From Brugia malayi (taxonomy: Eukaryota > Nematoda > Chromadorea > Rhabditida > Onchocercidae), in contig NW_025062477.1 of assembly GCF_000002995.4 (NCBI RefSeq), positions 4,932,649-4,996,648 on the forward strand: a stretch of 64,000 nt of DNA, given 5' to 3'. The notes under the pieces are model-generated. The model made no database searches, had not been told where the DNA came from, and saw nothing but the letters and a program-made list of their open reading frames with translations. A program made the translations under genes and the position numbers. Shown here one piece after another: positions 51,482 to 62,390 of this stretch. The first letter of the stretch is position 1, and each line of letters starts with the position of its first letter.

Positions 51482-53744
51482 AATTAAAATTAGTATATTT
51501 ATATTTTAAACATTTAATTTCGCGTAACTTTTTGTGGAATTTGCGTAAGCCATCAGCGCTAGGAAATGATGATGCTGCGACAAGCTTTGATCGACCATAT
51601 TCATCACATTCCCATTGATCTGGTAAACTCTGGAAAAAAAGAAAATTTTTAATTTCTTACGGAGGAATCTTTCTTGTAACTATTTTTACGTTGAGAACAA
51701 AATAAATTTCGAATAGTTCTTTCATATAATATCAGAATATTTTAGGAAATCGTTCCAGTATTTTTTATTCAGATCTGGCAAGTTTGAAATAACTTCAATT
51801 TTTCATTTCAAAATGATGAATTGCTGTAGAATCCTTTTAACCTGAACGTTATCTGCGGAATACATGAAATCGATATTAACACGTTTAACATCCGCAATTT
51901 CCGCAACAATTCCTGTGTAAAAAATATCTTCCAATTTTAACCATATAACTGTCGGTAATGTCCGCCATATTTTTTGGAATGCTCCGAATGGTATAATATA
52001 CATCATACCAGGCGCAAATGGTGGATAAAAGTTTCGTAAATAACATTCATAAGGCATGTAACTAAAACATCAAATATTTAATTAATTTAATATTGTAATA
52101 TTTAAATTCTATTACAACAAAATAAAAAAAAAAAAAAACATTTAGTAAAAAAAATTCTTTTTTCTCATATTTTTTTTGATAAAAAAATAAAAAAAAACGA
52201 CAAAATTACTAAACCTTAAATATATTCATTGTGATAATTTTTATAAAGTTTTGCCAAAATTAAAATACAAACCCACACAGAAACACAAAAAAAGAGAAAA
52301 ATGTCGCACTATTTATCCATACGTCGCCTAATGACGGGATCCTTGTAACGTATAGCTCCATAAATATGAGCTAAATTTGAAAATGAATTAACTTGCTGAT
52401 TAAGACGATCCAGATCAAGCACGACATCATCATCTACTTTGATATAATACATTACATGTTCACAGTATATATGCTTGAAATACATCGCTGTGTAAACCTA
52501 ATAAATTTCATTTTTAAAAATTCAAAAAAAAAAAAAAAATTGCTTGCAGAAATTTAAAAAAAAAGAATAATAAATAAGAAATAATAAACTTAATTAACTC
52601 AACCTTAAATTATGTAATATAACCTTAAGTGTTAGAGTGTTATAATTATCCGTAATTGATGTGACAATTAAATCATTGTATTTCTTGCTTTCCTCAATAA
52701 TTTTCATCATCACCGTAATGTCATGCTGTATGCCTACGAGAAAATATGCAACAACAAATCCATTCTATAAAAATGGATGAATAAAATTTGAAATTGATGT
52801 TCAATAAAAAGAAGTCAATAGAGCAATATTTTCTATATTTTTCGAATTTCTTATTATCTTATAAAAAACATTATGAAATTAATGGATAATAACGAATTGC
52901 AACACTCATAATACTATTACATAAATATTTTAAGTAAATTTAAATAATTAACCATATATCAACATATTCATTAAAATTATTAACACAGCCTTTTTTGCTT
53001 CATTAAAGTTGTGAGATACTTCAAAAGTTATAAAAATATTGAAAGAATCTTTAAAATTAAAAAAATAAAAAAAAAGAAACAAACATATAATTTTATGCAT
53101 TGTTTAGAGAATTAAAAATTATTTTTCCTTCTGATGTCTTCACTTATCCTTTCTTGATAAAATATTTTCCTGTTTTTGAATGTTTTTTTTTTTTTTTTAG
53201 AAATTATATACTTTCAAACTATTTGAATTACTAGCATTAAGCCACGTATCTCGTATTGCATTACGAACATTTAGCGATTCTGTCCTTGAAATGATTATTA
53301 TCAGATATTTTGGTCTTTCTAAACAAAAAAGAAATTTTAGCATTGATAATAACAACAATTAGAACATAAACATTTGCTTGACTTCATATATTCTTGCTTG
53401 CTTGTTATTTAAGTCTTATAACTTAAATACTTAATAGTATAAACACAGTTATTTTCAACTTGTAAATTAGAAAAGAAATGAAAAAATTTTTAAAAACTGT
53501 CAATTAGAATAAAATTAGTAAATGAGTAATTCTTTTTTTCCTTTCAAAATTATATCACTGAGAATTGAATTGGTGGTTTAAGCATATATGCAAAGTACAA
53601 ACGTTTGCATGCTTCTACGTTAGGAAGTATTAGAAGCGACGATTTGATCGATTCATCTTTAAATTCCATAGTGAAATTTTTGCTTATATTAACGTTAGCC
53701 CAAAATTCACTTAAGTCACGCAAGTGATCGTTTTTGCTAGACAT
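51372..53744 (-). CDS. GT31 family glycosyltransferase (beta-1,3-galactosyltransferase-like)
   Basis: Expected to be a Golgi type II membrane enzyme that transfers a sugar from a UDP-sugar donor. Minus-strand exons are about 53774-53559, 53318-53212, 52764-52624, 52497-52310, 52061-51842 and 51629-51372. Family motifs appear in order: ISRTESLNVRNAIRDTW (the usual RxxIRxTW), FLVG, NTLTLK before TAMYFKHIYC, the metal-binding VDDDVVLDLDRL, YYMPYECYLRNFYPPFAPGM and WLKLEDIFYTGIVAE (the EDV-G-like motif). Exons 2-6 join in phase. The first-to-second exon junction is off by one base if GT-AG rules are kept, so that boundary is uncertain. The frame upstream of Met 53744 is open and hydrophobic (SLNSILVLFIVLLHQ), consistent with a membrane anchor, but I could not place the initiator. 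The AT-rich last 40 codons may also be wrong. Confidence 0.8.
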
Positions 53745-53774
53745 CTGATGAAGCAAAACAATAAACAACACTAA

Positions 53775-55165
53775 AATTGAATTTAAGGAAACCTTTGAAA
53801 CATCAAATTTTATATGAAACTGATAAAGTTCTTATTGTAAAGTTATTAACTTTATCATTCATTTAAATTTTCCAGTAATTAAAAAAGTTCTAAATATTCA
53901 TCATTTGCGTAAAATTATAGGAGACCTACCGATCAAAATAATTATATTGTTTCATTTTCCCGTGATGAATTATTGCAACAGTTATACTATTAAAGTACAT
54001 TATTAAAACGCCTTGTTTTTCCTCGAAGTTTTTATTATGTTCAGTTTAGAATTTAGTTAAATTTTGAAAATTTTAAAATTTTTTTTAAAAAAAATAAAAA
54101 ATTTGAGACTAATTTTTTTTTTACTTTATCAAAGTTTAAACTAGCATAAATAAAGTGGTTATTCATCAGTGGACTTAAAATAAGTTTTTAAATTAAATTA
54201 GCTTGAGTTTATGACAAGATCAATTTAAGCCTATTAATTTTCAAAATCTCCTTTTTCAAAATATGAAATTCTTAATGCAAAGTTTCCTTACAAAAATTTT
54301 AAAATTTCGAATTATGACCTGCGATAATGAAGGCATTGAAAATATTTATTTTCTTCCTGAATCGTCTTCGACAATAAAACATTCCACTTTGCAAGCAAAA
54401 TCAGTCACTCCAATCATCCAAACCTGTAAAACAATGAAATCAAAGTATATTCTTTTACAGTGCGATGTATGCATAAATATATTCATTAACTTGCTGCTTG
54501 CATTATTAACTTTTTATGCATAAATTACTATCTTGCTATGCATGCATTATTAAATCGTACTGGTTGCTATGCAATACATATGCATGCTTATTTTTGCATA
54601 ATCTATTAACAAAGTCTAACATTGCTTTCAATCATTCCCACTTAGCGTCTGCTGCTGCAACCAATTTGCAATCAATCATCCAACGCATCTTGCATTGCAT
54701 TCATAAAATTGCTATTTCCCATTCAAATTCATTTCACTATTATCGTATAACTAGCTAACTCTATTTTGCTGCATTCCAATTTCAATAGCTAATAAATGTT
54801 GTCTGTATTCATTAATTTGTTATTGCTTATCACCGTATTCATAAATCACTTTTTTTTTGAGTTGGTTATTTTTTAGAAATTATCTTTTTTTTTTTTGGAT
54901 TGTGAAAGTTTAATATGTTTGAAAATAATAACTTAATGAATAATAAATAAATAATGATGTTCCCACATTAATAAATATAAAAGTTTCAGTAAAAATAAAA
55001 AAAAAAAAACATAAATTTTAATGTAATAATTAAAAGTTTTACTAGCAAATGTTGATCATTTCTCCTCATTACTAATTAATTCATTATTTTTGCAAACTTT
55101 CTTGACAATTTGATAATATACTTTGCTTATCATTTTAAAATTTTCTGATAGGATTTTTCGTAGTA
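53775..55165. other. Intergenic stretch with many GCAT words
   Basis: The part 54460-54700 is full of TGCAT, ATGCAT and TGCATGC words. A frame at 54317-54443 (MTCDNEGIENIYFLPESSST...) has a coding-like composition, but I could not tie it to other exons in phase. Confidence 0.4.
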
Positions 55166-55291
55166 ATGATGAAACGTCGAAAATTATTGGATGATCAATT
55201 CTATGAAAATGTCATTTTTATAGTGTCACCTGAAATTAAATTAACCTTTGAACAAAGCAAAGCAAATGAAGTTATTACAACACATGATTAG
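55166..55291 (+). CDS. Possible 41-aa ORF or terminal exon
   Basis: Two tandem ATGs follow a TTTTTCGTAG acceptor-like site. The frame reads MMKRRKLLDDQFYENVIFIV and continues through a mixed, coding-like sequence to TAG. No family is recognised. Because an open stretch precedes the ATGs (GFFVV), it may be the last exon of a membrane-protein gene whose earlier exons I did not find. Confidence 0.3.
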   Translation: MMKRRKLLDDQFYENVIFIVSPEIKLTFEQSKANEVITTHD

Positions 55292-55467
55292 TTTGTTCAC
55301 AACTATCTGTAATAATTTTTTTTTTCAAAATTGAGGAATATTTATGTTTGAAAATTTCGAATTATTTAAGTTGTTTAAAAGATTATCATATCTTACTGAA
55401 TCCCTTACGTCAAACCTCATTTTTTTTCCAACTCATTGTCATTAATATATGTTTTTTTCTGCAAAAA

Positions 55468-55517
55468 CTATTTTTGATAGATAGAATTTGTCTAAAGACA
55501 AATTCTATCAAAAATAG
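55468..55517. repeat. Near-perfect 22-bp foldback
   Basis: The right arm at 55496-55517 (AGACAAATTCTATCAAAAAT plus AG) pairs completely with the left arm at 55468-55493. The only interruption is a 4-nt extra TAGA in the left arm, and the loop is just two bases. The extra bases look like a slippage duplication of TAGA. Confidence 0.9.
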
Positions 55518-56670
55518 CTTCTCATAAACATTGAAAACTAATAATTTGCTACGAAGTTATAAATGTTTTATTGGATTTCATGAATTTTTTATTTACAAAA
55601 TCAAAAAATTAGTTTTGCATGCATGCTTTTCAAAAAAATTTTGAAAACATTCAAAATATTAAATTCGATATAAACTGAAGAAATGGATTTTTGCTAAAAC
55701 ATTTTCTAAAAAAATGCCATTAAAATTGATGAATTGAAAATTTATTGAAATAATGCAGAAGTTCCATATTTTCACACACTTTCATACGTTCAGTATACTC
55801 AAAATATGAACTATTGTTTTCACAACAATAACGAAAGATGTCCGTAAAGTGAAATTTTAATATTTCGAAATAAATTTGTATTAAATCTATAACATTAAAT
55901 ATATTTGAATATTAAACAAATGTGAATTACCTCAAACCAGAATTCAATATATCCAAGTATTAACCAAGATTTTAAACCTTATATGTGGGCAATAGCTTGC
56001 AACAAACGCATCTTTACAGTGAAAGCTGACAAACAAACGAAGTTTATTGAAGTTTATTGAAGAAAGAGCTGACAATAAACAAGGAAGACTAACTGAACTG
56101 AGTTTACCTTCCTTTTAAACAACAGAATCCTAATTTGCCTATCCGGTTTACTGGTCTCGGGGAGATTCATTGGATCTAGATATCAATAGGAGTAACCAGA
56201 AATATAATAATTCCTTTATCAGCAGAAGCAATAGTAGAATAAACTTGATAGAGAAAAATTGAAATGCAAGTAACGAAAATCCCTTTTGTGGTTGAATTTT
56301 TCTGGTTCTTGGTAAAAACACTCCCTCTATTAAACATGAATGACCTCCTTATATAACAAGCAATATGCATAAACAAAGTGCATGATTTACAATAAGAAGC
56401 TGACCTATCGGAAGAGTAATCAATCTAACAAAGAGTCTGTTGACCTTTCCTGTGGTTTACAAGCAAATCTAATTACTAGTTGAAAGCCGCAAAGGATGTT
56501 AGTTAAGCAGAAGTTGTTAACCACGCAGATTCAAACATAATTTACAGTTAATGAAGACACAACCATGAGGTCAACTAAATGAGGAACTGATACTGTGTAA
56601 ACAATATATGAACAGTTTACAGAGTTTATGTGTTATTGATGCGTTTGAGAAGGGAATTTTTTGTTTTATG
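55518..56670. other. Region of locally higher GC, otherwise unassigned
   Basis: From about 55940 on, the base composition is visibly less AT-rich than the rest of the intergenic DNA. Apart from the short minus-strand ORF at 56176-56337, I find no gene. Confidence 0.4.
56176..56337 (-). CDS. Short ORF with a bacterial-style start and signal-like N-terminus
   Basis: The minus strand carries AAGGAGGT five bases before an ATG at 56337, a strong Shine-Dalgarno spacing. The 53-residue product has a basic start (KNQKNSTTKG), a hydrophobic core (IFVTCISIFLYQVYS) and an ASA-like cleavage site followed by DKG. It then stops after FLVTPIDI. This layout is bacterial in style, and filarial genomes can carry Wolbachia fragments. 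That origin is an inference, and chance is a serious alternative. Confidence 0.25.
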   Translation of the reverse strand: MFNRGSVFTKNQKNSTTKGIFVTCISIFLYQVYSTIASADKGIIIFLVTPIDI

Positions 56671-56755
56671 TTTGTTGAAAAACCTTTGTCCCTCAATCAT
56701 CTGATTAATGTTGAACAAACGGCAATTATATGAGAATTATACAGGTGAAATCGTC

Positions 56756-56850
56756 CATTTAATTACTCGGGTTTAAGGTCAGCTTCTATGAATTCGAGAA
56801 AATTGTCGGGACATCCTGAAATTTTGTGTGACAAGAAATGTGCTAGTAAA
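56756..56850 (+). pseudogene. Degenerate spliced-leader RNA-like copy 1
   Basis: CATTTAATTACTCGGGTTTA and the following AG align with the nematode SL1 leader. After its GGT donor-like end about 26 bases present in the inverted copy are missing, and then comes CAGCTTCTATGAATTCGAG, which corresponds to the region of the Sm site. The leader has several substitutions, so it is probably not functional. Confidence 0.5.
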
Positions 56851-57133
56851 AATGGAATACTTTCATGTTTCATCATGTCTATATACACACCAATATATAT
56901 ATACTTTGATTTTCTATTTGCAAATCTTTCAATAATATATTTGAATGTTAGTATTTAATGGATGGTAATGATGATTGTGTGGAAATGATAATGTAAATTT
57001 AGCAATTGAAATATTGTTGAATAATAAATTTGGGCGCAAATGTTGCTTGAAGTGAAGTAAAAATCATCGCTACAATAAATGTGTGCTATTATCGATTGGA
57101 TGTGATTTATGCTTCAACATATTTGTAACAATA

Positions 57134-57251
57134 GTCTACGACCATACCACGTTGAAAGCACGACATCTCGTCCGATCTGTCAAGTTAAGCAACGTTGGGC
57201 CTGGTTAGTACTTGGATCGGAGACGGCCTGGGAATCCCAGGTGTTGTAGAC
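57134..57251 (+). rRNA. 5S ribosomal RNA
   Basis: This 118-nt sequence matches nematode 5S rRNA: ACGACCATACCACGTTGAA at the 5' part, GTCCGATCTGTCAAGTTAAG, and the internal promoter C-box region AGTACTTGGATCGGAGACGG with CCTGGGAATCCC. The ends GTCTAC and GTAGAC pair to close helix I. It would be transcribed by RNA polymerase III from internal elements. Helix pairing looks intact by eye, so I treat it as a gene; a very recent pseudogene cannot be excluded. Confidence 0.9.
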
Positions 57252-57392
57252 ATATCTTTGGTGTTTTTTAGCCATGCATTAAATGCAATAATACAGTGAT
57301 GAAAAATGGTTCATAGCACTTTTTGACAAAAAATGATCTGATGAATATTAAATACACAACAACTATATGGGAATGATGCAGGTAGAGTCGTC

Positions 57393-57430
57393 CGTTTAAT
57401 TACCCAAATTGGAGGTAATTGAATGTTTCA
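57393..57430 (+). pseudogene. Spliced-leader RNA-like copy 2, truncated
   Basis: CGTTTAATTACCCAAATTGG followed by AGGTAA matches 23 of 26 positions of the nematode SL1 leader and its donor. It lies about 140 bases after the 5S gene, in the same orientation, as in 5S-SL tandem units of some nematodes. The rest of the SL RNA (Sm site region) is missing: after ATTGAATG the sequence passes into the inverted arm. Confidence 0.6.
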
Positions 57431-57499
57431 AAATATGCATCTGTATATAGACATGATGAAACATGAAAGTATTCCATTTTTACTAGCACATTTCTTGTC

Positions 57500-57597
57500 A
57501 CACAAAATTTCAGGATGTCCCGACAATTTTCTCCAATTCATAGAAGCTGAAACTCTGGCCGATACATTCAATTACCTTAAACTTGAGTAATTAAATT
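57500..57597 (-). ncRNA. Spliced-leader RNA-like copy 3
   Basis: On the minus strand, AATTTAATTACTCAAGTTTA followed by AGGTAA matches 22 of 26 positions of SL1 plus its donor. The downstream part (TTGAATGTATCGGCCAGAG, then GCTTCTATGAATTGGAGAA) can be aligned with the body and Sm region of an SL RNA. It is the most complete of the three copies. The leader is altered at its first two bases, and the Sm site is not a clean AATTTTTGG, so function is doubtful. Confidence 0.5.
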
Positions 57598-57744
57598 AAC
57601 GATTTCACCTGCATAATTCTCACATAATTGTTCAACATTATTCAGATGATTGAGAGACAAAGGTTTTTCAGCAAACAGATGAAACAAAAATCATTCAATG
57701 TGATATGTTCGAAAATGATATTTCATTGCTCAAACGCCTCGATA

Positions 57745-57850
57745 ATGCACAAACTTGAGATTCCTAGACTTTAAGTACTAACTAGATCAACGATCCAACC
57801 TTGGCAGATGAGACGAAATATTGTGCTTTCAACGTGGTATGGTTGTAGAC
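57745..57850 (-). pseudogene. 5S rRNA pseudogene
   Basis: The minus strand reads GTCTACAACCATACCACGTT then GAAAGCAC, matching the first 28 bases of the 5S gene at 57134 with one change. After that it diverges: ATATTTCGTCTCATCTGCCAAG, a TTAGTACTT block, and a lost C-box (AAAGTCTAGGAATC). The internal promoter and closing helix are broken. It lies about 150 bases before SL-like copy 3 in the same orientation, mirroring the plus-strand 5S-SL pair. Confidence 0.8.
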
Positions 57851-59434
57851 ATTTTCAAATATACAAATGAAATTCACCAATCTTTGCTATATGCAAGACT
57901 GAATATTTCTTTTTCTTTTGCAAGTGGCTTTTTATCATCACGTATTTCACATTCTTCCAAATGTATATTGACACAATCTCATATAGTTATTAACATTTTT
58001 CTATCCTACACACTAACTTTTGGGTTCATTAGCTTTCAATATTTATTGCCAAAGTAAAAAATGTGTCCTATTTTGGGTTAAGTTCATGTGTTTGAACATT
58101 TTTATGTAAGTTTTGCATATCAAATTATATAAATACAGTACGCTTTCATAATTTACTTTGCAATTCTTCATCAGAAATTCTCTGGCTCTCATAACATCAT
58201 AACGTGGCCTTAACTTTATCATTGAATTTCAATCAATTGCCAGTTCCTCATTGCTGGACCAAAAAGCATGTCTTCTTTACGTTTACCCCTTATACGTGAA
58301 ATATCCTTACTGTACTGTCATGACGTTATGATTCCCAACAAAGACACAAAGAAATAATTCAACGACGTTTAGAAACCATTTACAATAAATTTAGTATTTT
58401 AGCGTTTAGCATTTTATACCTCTAAAAGCCTAATAGAATGTATTTATTCTTTTTGCACATAAATAACCAATCAATGTAATTTCATGAATCAAGTTAAGTT
58501 AAGTTAATCTCTTATGGAATATCATATGAGTAATGGCTATCATATCTTCATATTCTCTCGGTTGAATACCTACTCGGGTTTTGGGGAGACGAACAATCAA
58601 TTCCAACAGATTATACAGAAATGTCCAGAAAACTATATCGTAAAGTCAGAAAAATAAATGTAAATTAATCAAACTCCTTTATACAGTTATTATTGTCAAC
58701 TAACTGTATGACAGCATACAACATGACACTGACATAGTTAAAACATAGTAAAAAACCAATTAAAAAAAAAATGAATTAATAGAAAAACCTATTGATCTTT
58801 TTTCCACTTTCAAAAATTCCGCTTCTGTTCATTCATTTTTCTCATTTCGTAGAAATATTTTTATCAATATGCAATCTTTCACAGTGCGCTACTAATAAAT
58901 TGCATTAAAATTTTAATGATGCAAACTATCAAAATCGATTTCCAGAAATAAATTATGAAAAAATTATTTTTGATAACCGATTTTTCTCACACTGCATTCA
59001 TTCCCTTTAATAAGAATTTAAGTGAATATCAGCATTGAAATTTTTCTCACACAAAGTATATCACACCTAAGTATATCAACGATATTATTTATTTGTCTAT
59101 TTTTCATTAGTTATCTCACGGTGATTTTCAAAAATTTACTCTTTCAAAAAACTTCACTTTATTAATACAGTAAGATTGTCAGATCATATGTCTTTTCAAA
59201 ATCAGTGCTTAGATTCAATCACAACCATAAATCATCGCGAGTTAATAAGTGGTGATTTGCAGCAAACATATAAGTACGAATCTAATTTATCATTTATCAC
59301 TTCTTGTTTTGAAATTAGAATTCACAATAATTTAAAGTGTTTGCATTTTGGACATTTAAAATATTAGTTGAAGCCAAAGCTCTTTCTAGTAATTTCCGAA
59401 TTCAAAACAACGAGAAAGATTATTCACTGATAAT
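57851..59434. other. Spacer upstream of the chemoreceptor gene
   Basis: No gene supported. The frames at 57821-58057 and 59176-59367 show no motifs; the first begins inside the 5S pseudogene. Confidence 0.5.
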
Positions 59435-61193
59435 ATGATTGTTCGTTATTACTGTATTGCATTATTTCTAATATCACCTTTAAACTGCCATGAAGGAAAT
59501 GCGACAAATGTAATTGACATAAGAGACGAGCAGCACATAACTATAAAATATACAGTAGTTGTGGCGCTTTCTTTCTTCTTGCTATACGGTACTATTAGCA
59601 ATATTCTGATGGTTACTGTATGCTACAGTCGAGACAATCATTACAGTCGCCCATTCATCCTTATCGTATCCCAAATTATTACTTCTAATTTCATAAGCTT
59701 CATTCCATATGTAATTGTCCTGTTGCCTGGACTATTACTGAGTAAAAAATATGGTAAATTATATAAAATAATTCTATAATTATTATAGATAAGGTGAAGA
59801 ACATCACAGATGAATAAAAGTGATGCATCTAATTGATGAATGAAAGAGATTTCTGTCATTTTAGAATTTTGATTTGCATTCAACATTTTAAAATGTATTC
59901 TAATAAACTGTTTCCTTTTGTGTTTTAGCCTACAAAACGTGGATGAACTTCGCATTCTGTACAGTCCGTATATTTTCAACTTTTGCTACGATACACTTTT
60001 CATTTGTGTTGTCGCTGAATCGCTTTGTAGCTGTAGTTTTACCGAAATTCAATGCACTTTTCGAATCAGGAAAGCTGTACTTCTTATTCCTCTTCGTATG
60101 GTTGACAGCTTTCGGTATGACATTTAACTTTTGCGCAATGTCCTAAATTATTTCATTCTTAAACAGACATGGAGATTGATAACTTTGTTATTTTGACATT
60201 TTCGGGAATAACGTTTTAATTTGATAACCTGCTTCTATTTTACAATTGCAGCAATTGCATATGCGGACTTTTGTTATTCCACAAGAAGTCTTCAAATTTC
60301 GATCTTATACTGCTCAGAAAATTCCAGAACACATTTTTTTTAGTTAGATTTAAGCACTGTTTTAATTTTTTAAGATTTTAAAATCCATTTTAATTTGACA
60401 AAGTATTAAAGCTTCATACAGTATCAAGTAATATAATGATAATTCTAATTCTCTCTTTTGATTCAGCTGTAACAAATATAAAAAAAGTTAAAAAGCATTG
60501 TCTTTTCTTCTTGGTGGTGAAAATTCATTAATATCTCCAGTCAGTTTTCAGTTTTGTCGAAATTTGGGCTCTATTTCTATCTATTACAATGCTTCTAATG
60601 TATTCAGCAATTATTTGTAATATACGTAACCGTTTTATAACAGTCAACAACGAAACACGAAGTTAGTGATAATAAATCATTTTTTTTCATACTCAAAACG
60701 ATACTTTTAACTTTTGTATTTCGAATTACATTTGAAACAATTTTTGGCTATTTTAAATTTACTCTAAAGTTATCCAAGAATTTTTTTTTTCTTCTGTGTC
60801 TTACTTTATTGCTTATTTCGAATAAAATATGAAATTTTAGAGACTTTTACGATTAAAACAGAAGATAAAACAAAAGCGTTGAGAACTGCCAAGTATGAAA
60901 GATCAATGTTTATTCAAGCTGCCATGACTTGTGGTGGTTTAATACTTGGATCATTATTAATCTTCATTCTACCAATGATTTTGATAAAGATTTTCAGCCA
61001 AAAAATCTTAATTCCAATGAACATTTTTCATTGCTTATATTTCATTTTTTATCGTTGTATATTGCCAACAGCTTTTTTCTTAACCAGCGAGTATGCTCGT
61101 AGAGATCTATACTTAGCTTTGAAAATTAATGTAATAAAACCTATTCTACTTCTAACATCTCGCATAAAAAAGATTAGAACCTTAATTTATTAA
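59435..61193 (+). CDS. SRX-like seven-transmembrane chemoreceptor
   Basis: A nematode-type GPCR, 352 residues, probably a chemosensory receptor in the plasma membrane. Exons 59435-59753, 59929-60114, 60252-60342, 60552-60661 and 60841-61193 join in phase with no internal stop. A signal-like N-terminus (MIVRYYCIALFLISPLNC) is followed by TM1 (YTVVVALSFFLLYG...), TM2 (SRPFILIVSQIITSNFISF), and TM3 ending in LNRFVAVVLPKFN, the SRX-style counterpart of DRY. TM4 spans exons 2-3, TM5 is in exon 4 (EIWALFLSITMLLMYSAIIC) and TM6-TM7 in exon 5, followed by a basic tail. The exon 3 donor (GTTAGA) overlaps an apparent TAG, so a wrong splice choice would make the gene look broken. SRX membership is from pattern memory; another SR family is possible. 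Confidence 0.85.
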
Positions 61194-61241
61194 CCATCTG
61201 TCTCTTAATATCTTTGGGATACCATTGATAGCATTTTACAA

Positions 61242-61247
61242 AATAAA
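61242..61247 (+). terminator. AATAAA polyadenylation signal
   Basis: AATAAA lies 48 bases past the stop codon of the chemoreceptor gene. Confidence 0.55.
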
Positions 61248-62390
61248 TGCATGACTCTTTTAAATATCAGTTCTATTTGTTAGCTGTATGTTTAGGATAA
61301 TCTTTATAACCATTATCAGTAGTAAGAGTTATGTTTTATCATAGAGATATTTGTGTAAAATGTTAGAAACGATTTCAGGTTATATTCGTTTGCGTTCAAT
61401 GCTTCTCGAAATGAACCTTCACTTAAGTCTTTAAAATTTCAGAGTTGATTTTTGGATTTCTTATTTGAATTTTATGAATTTAAATTTTATTGCTTTTATT
61501 TCGACTTTAACTTATCAATTTGACAAGCTCAGTAATGCAGAGAAGCAATTATTAAAGAGTACAAACTGATAATATAGTCATTTTCCTTTACTGTATTATT
61601 AACATGCATAATATGTTCATTTTTTTTTTTCTGTTCACTATTATATCACGTACTTTAATAGAGAAAGATGAAAAAAGAATTTCTAACTCAAAATGATACA
61701 TTGTAAAATATTTTAGTTTCTTAACTATTTGAAGTTTTTGCTAATTTCATGCACATTTTAAAAATGTTTACTATTTATTATTAGCTTTTTGGTTGTTGTT
61801 TAACTTCAGTTGAAGTATAATTTTCGGTATATATTTTTACTATTTTGTCTATTTTATGTCCTTTTCAAAAGTATGTTCATTGCATGCATTTTTTGCTAAT
61901 TTATGTATGCAAATTTTTGGTTACTTACTGTTATTCTTATCAATTTTCCCATTTCTGGGTTTCTTCTTTTACTTACTGCATGATTTTTTCCACTTTGTTT
62001 GGTCATTTCAGATGATATTTTCTCTTTATAAAATGCTTTTTCCTTTTGGTTACATTTATGTTTTCGTTCTTATATTTCTGTCTTGCTACTTAGTATCTGT
62101 TGATGCATGCACTTTACTAGCTGCATGCTTTGCCTATGTTAGCTGTTTGTGCATATTATATGTAAGTTTTAGTTATTTTATTGACAAGAAAAGGTCATAA
62201 AGTATTTTACTCAAGAAGTCGGAATGTATTATCAGACTTTCCACTTTTCTCAACACAGTTTTAAATTAGTTTAGGAGCTTTTCAGATGGTGGAATTCCTC
62301 TGTTTGTTTGAAGTCACAAATTATTTTGAACCTGTCATGTGCTAGATTTCGACTTGCATTTTTTGAACTCCCTGTGTCTCTGAATTTCAA
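61248..62390. other. T-rich stretch with a 114-codon hydrophobic frame
   Basis: A plus-strand frame at 61856-62200 is open and hydrophobic throughout, but the DNA is T-rich and there is no motif or splice context. On the opposite strand the A-rich frame contains KRRNPEMGKLIRI, which faintly recalls bacterial HU proteins. Neither is convincing as a gene. Confidence 0.3.

Larger units (their letters stand above)
56671..57690. repeat. Inverted repeat, arms of about 225 bp, around a 5S rRNA gene
   Basis: The plus-strand arm at about 56671-56893 recurs in reverse complement at about 57455-57690. Near the inner ends the arms are almost identical for about 90 bases (for example GTCGGGACATCCTGAAATTT). 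Each arm carries an SL-like sequence; the left arm has lost about 26 bases after it. The spacer contains the 5S rRNA gene and a third, truncated SL-like copy. Confidence 0.8.

Noticed and set aside
56140..56175. CTCGGGGAGA motif as the 3' stem of an SL RNA
   Set aside because: It resembles the C. elegans SL1 RNA 3' stem-loop, but no leader or Sm site lies at the right distance.
57580..57670. Reading the inverted SL-like arm as protein (KPLSLNHLNNVEQLCENYAG...)
   Set aside because: The frame is open and protein-like, but the other two copies carry stops in it, and the alignment with the SL1 leader plus donor next to 5S copies explains the sequence better.
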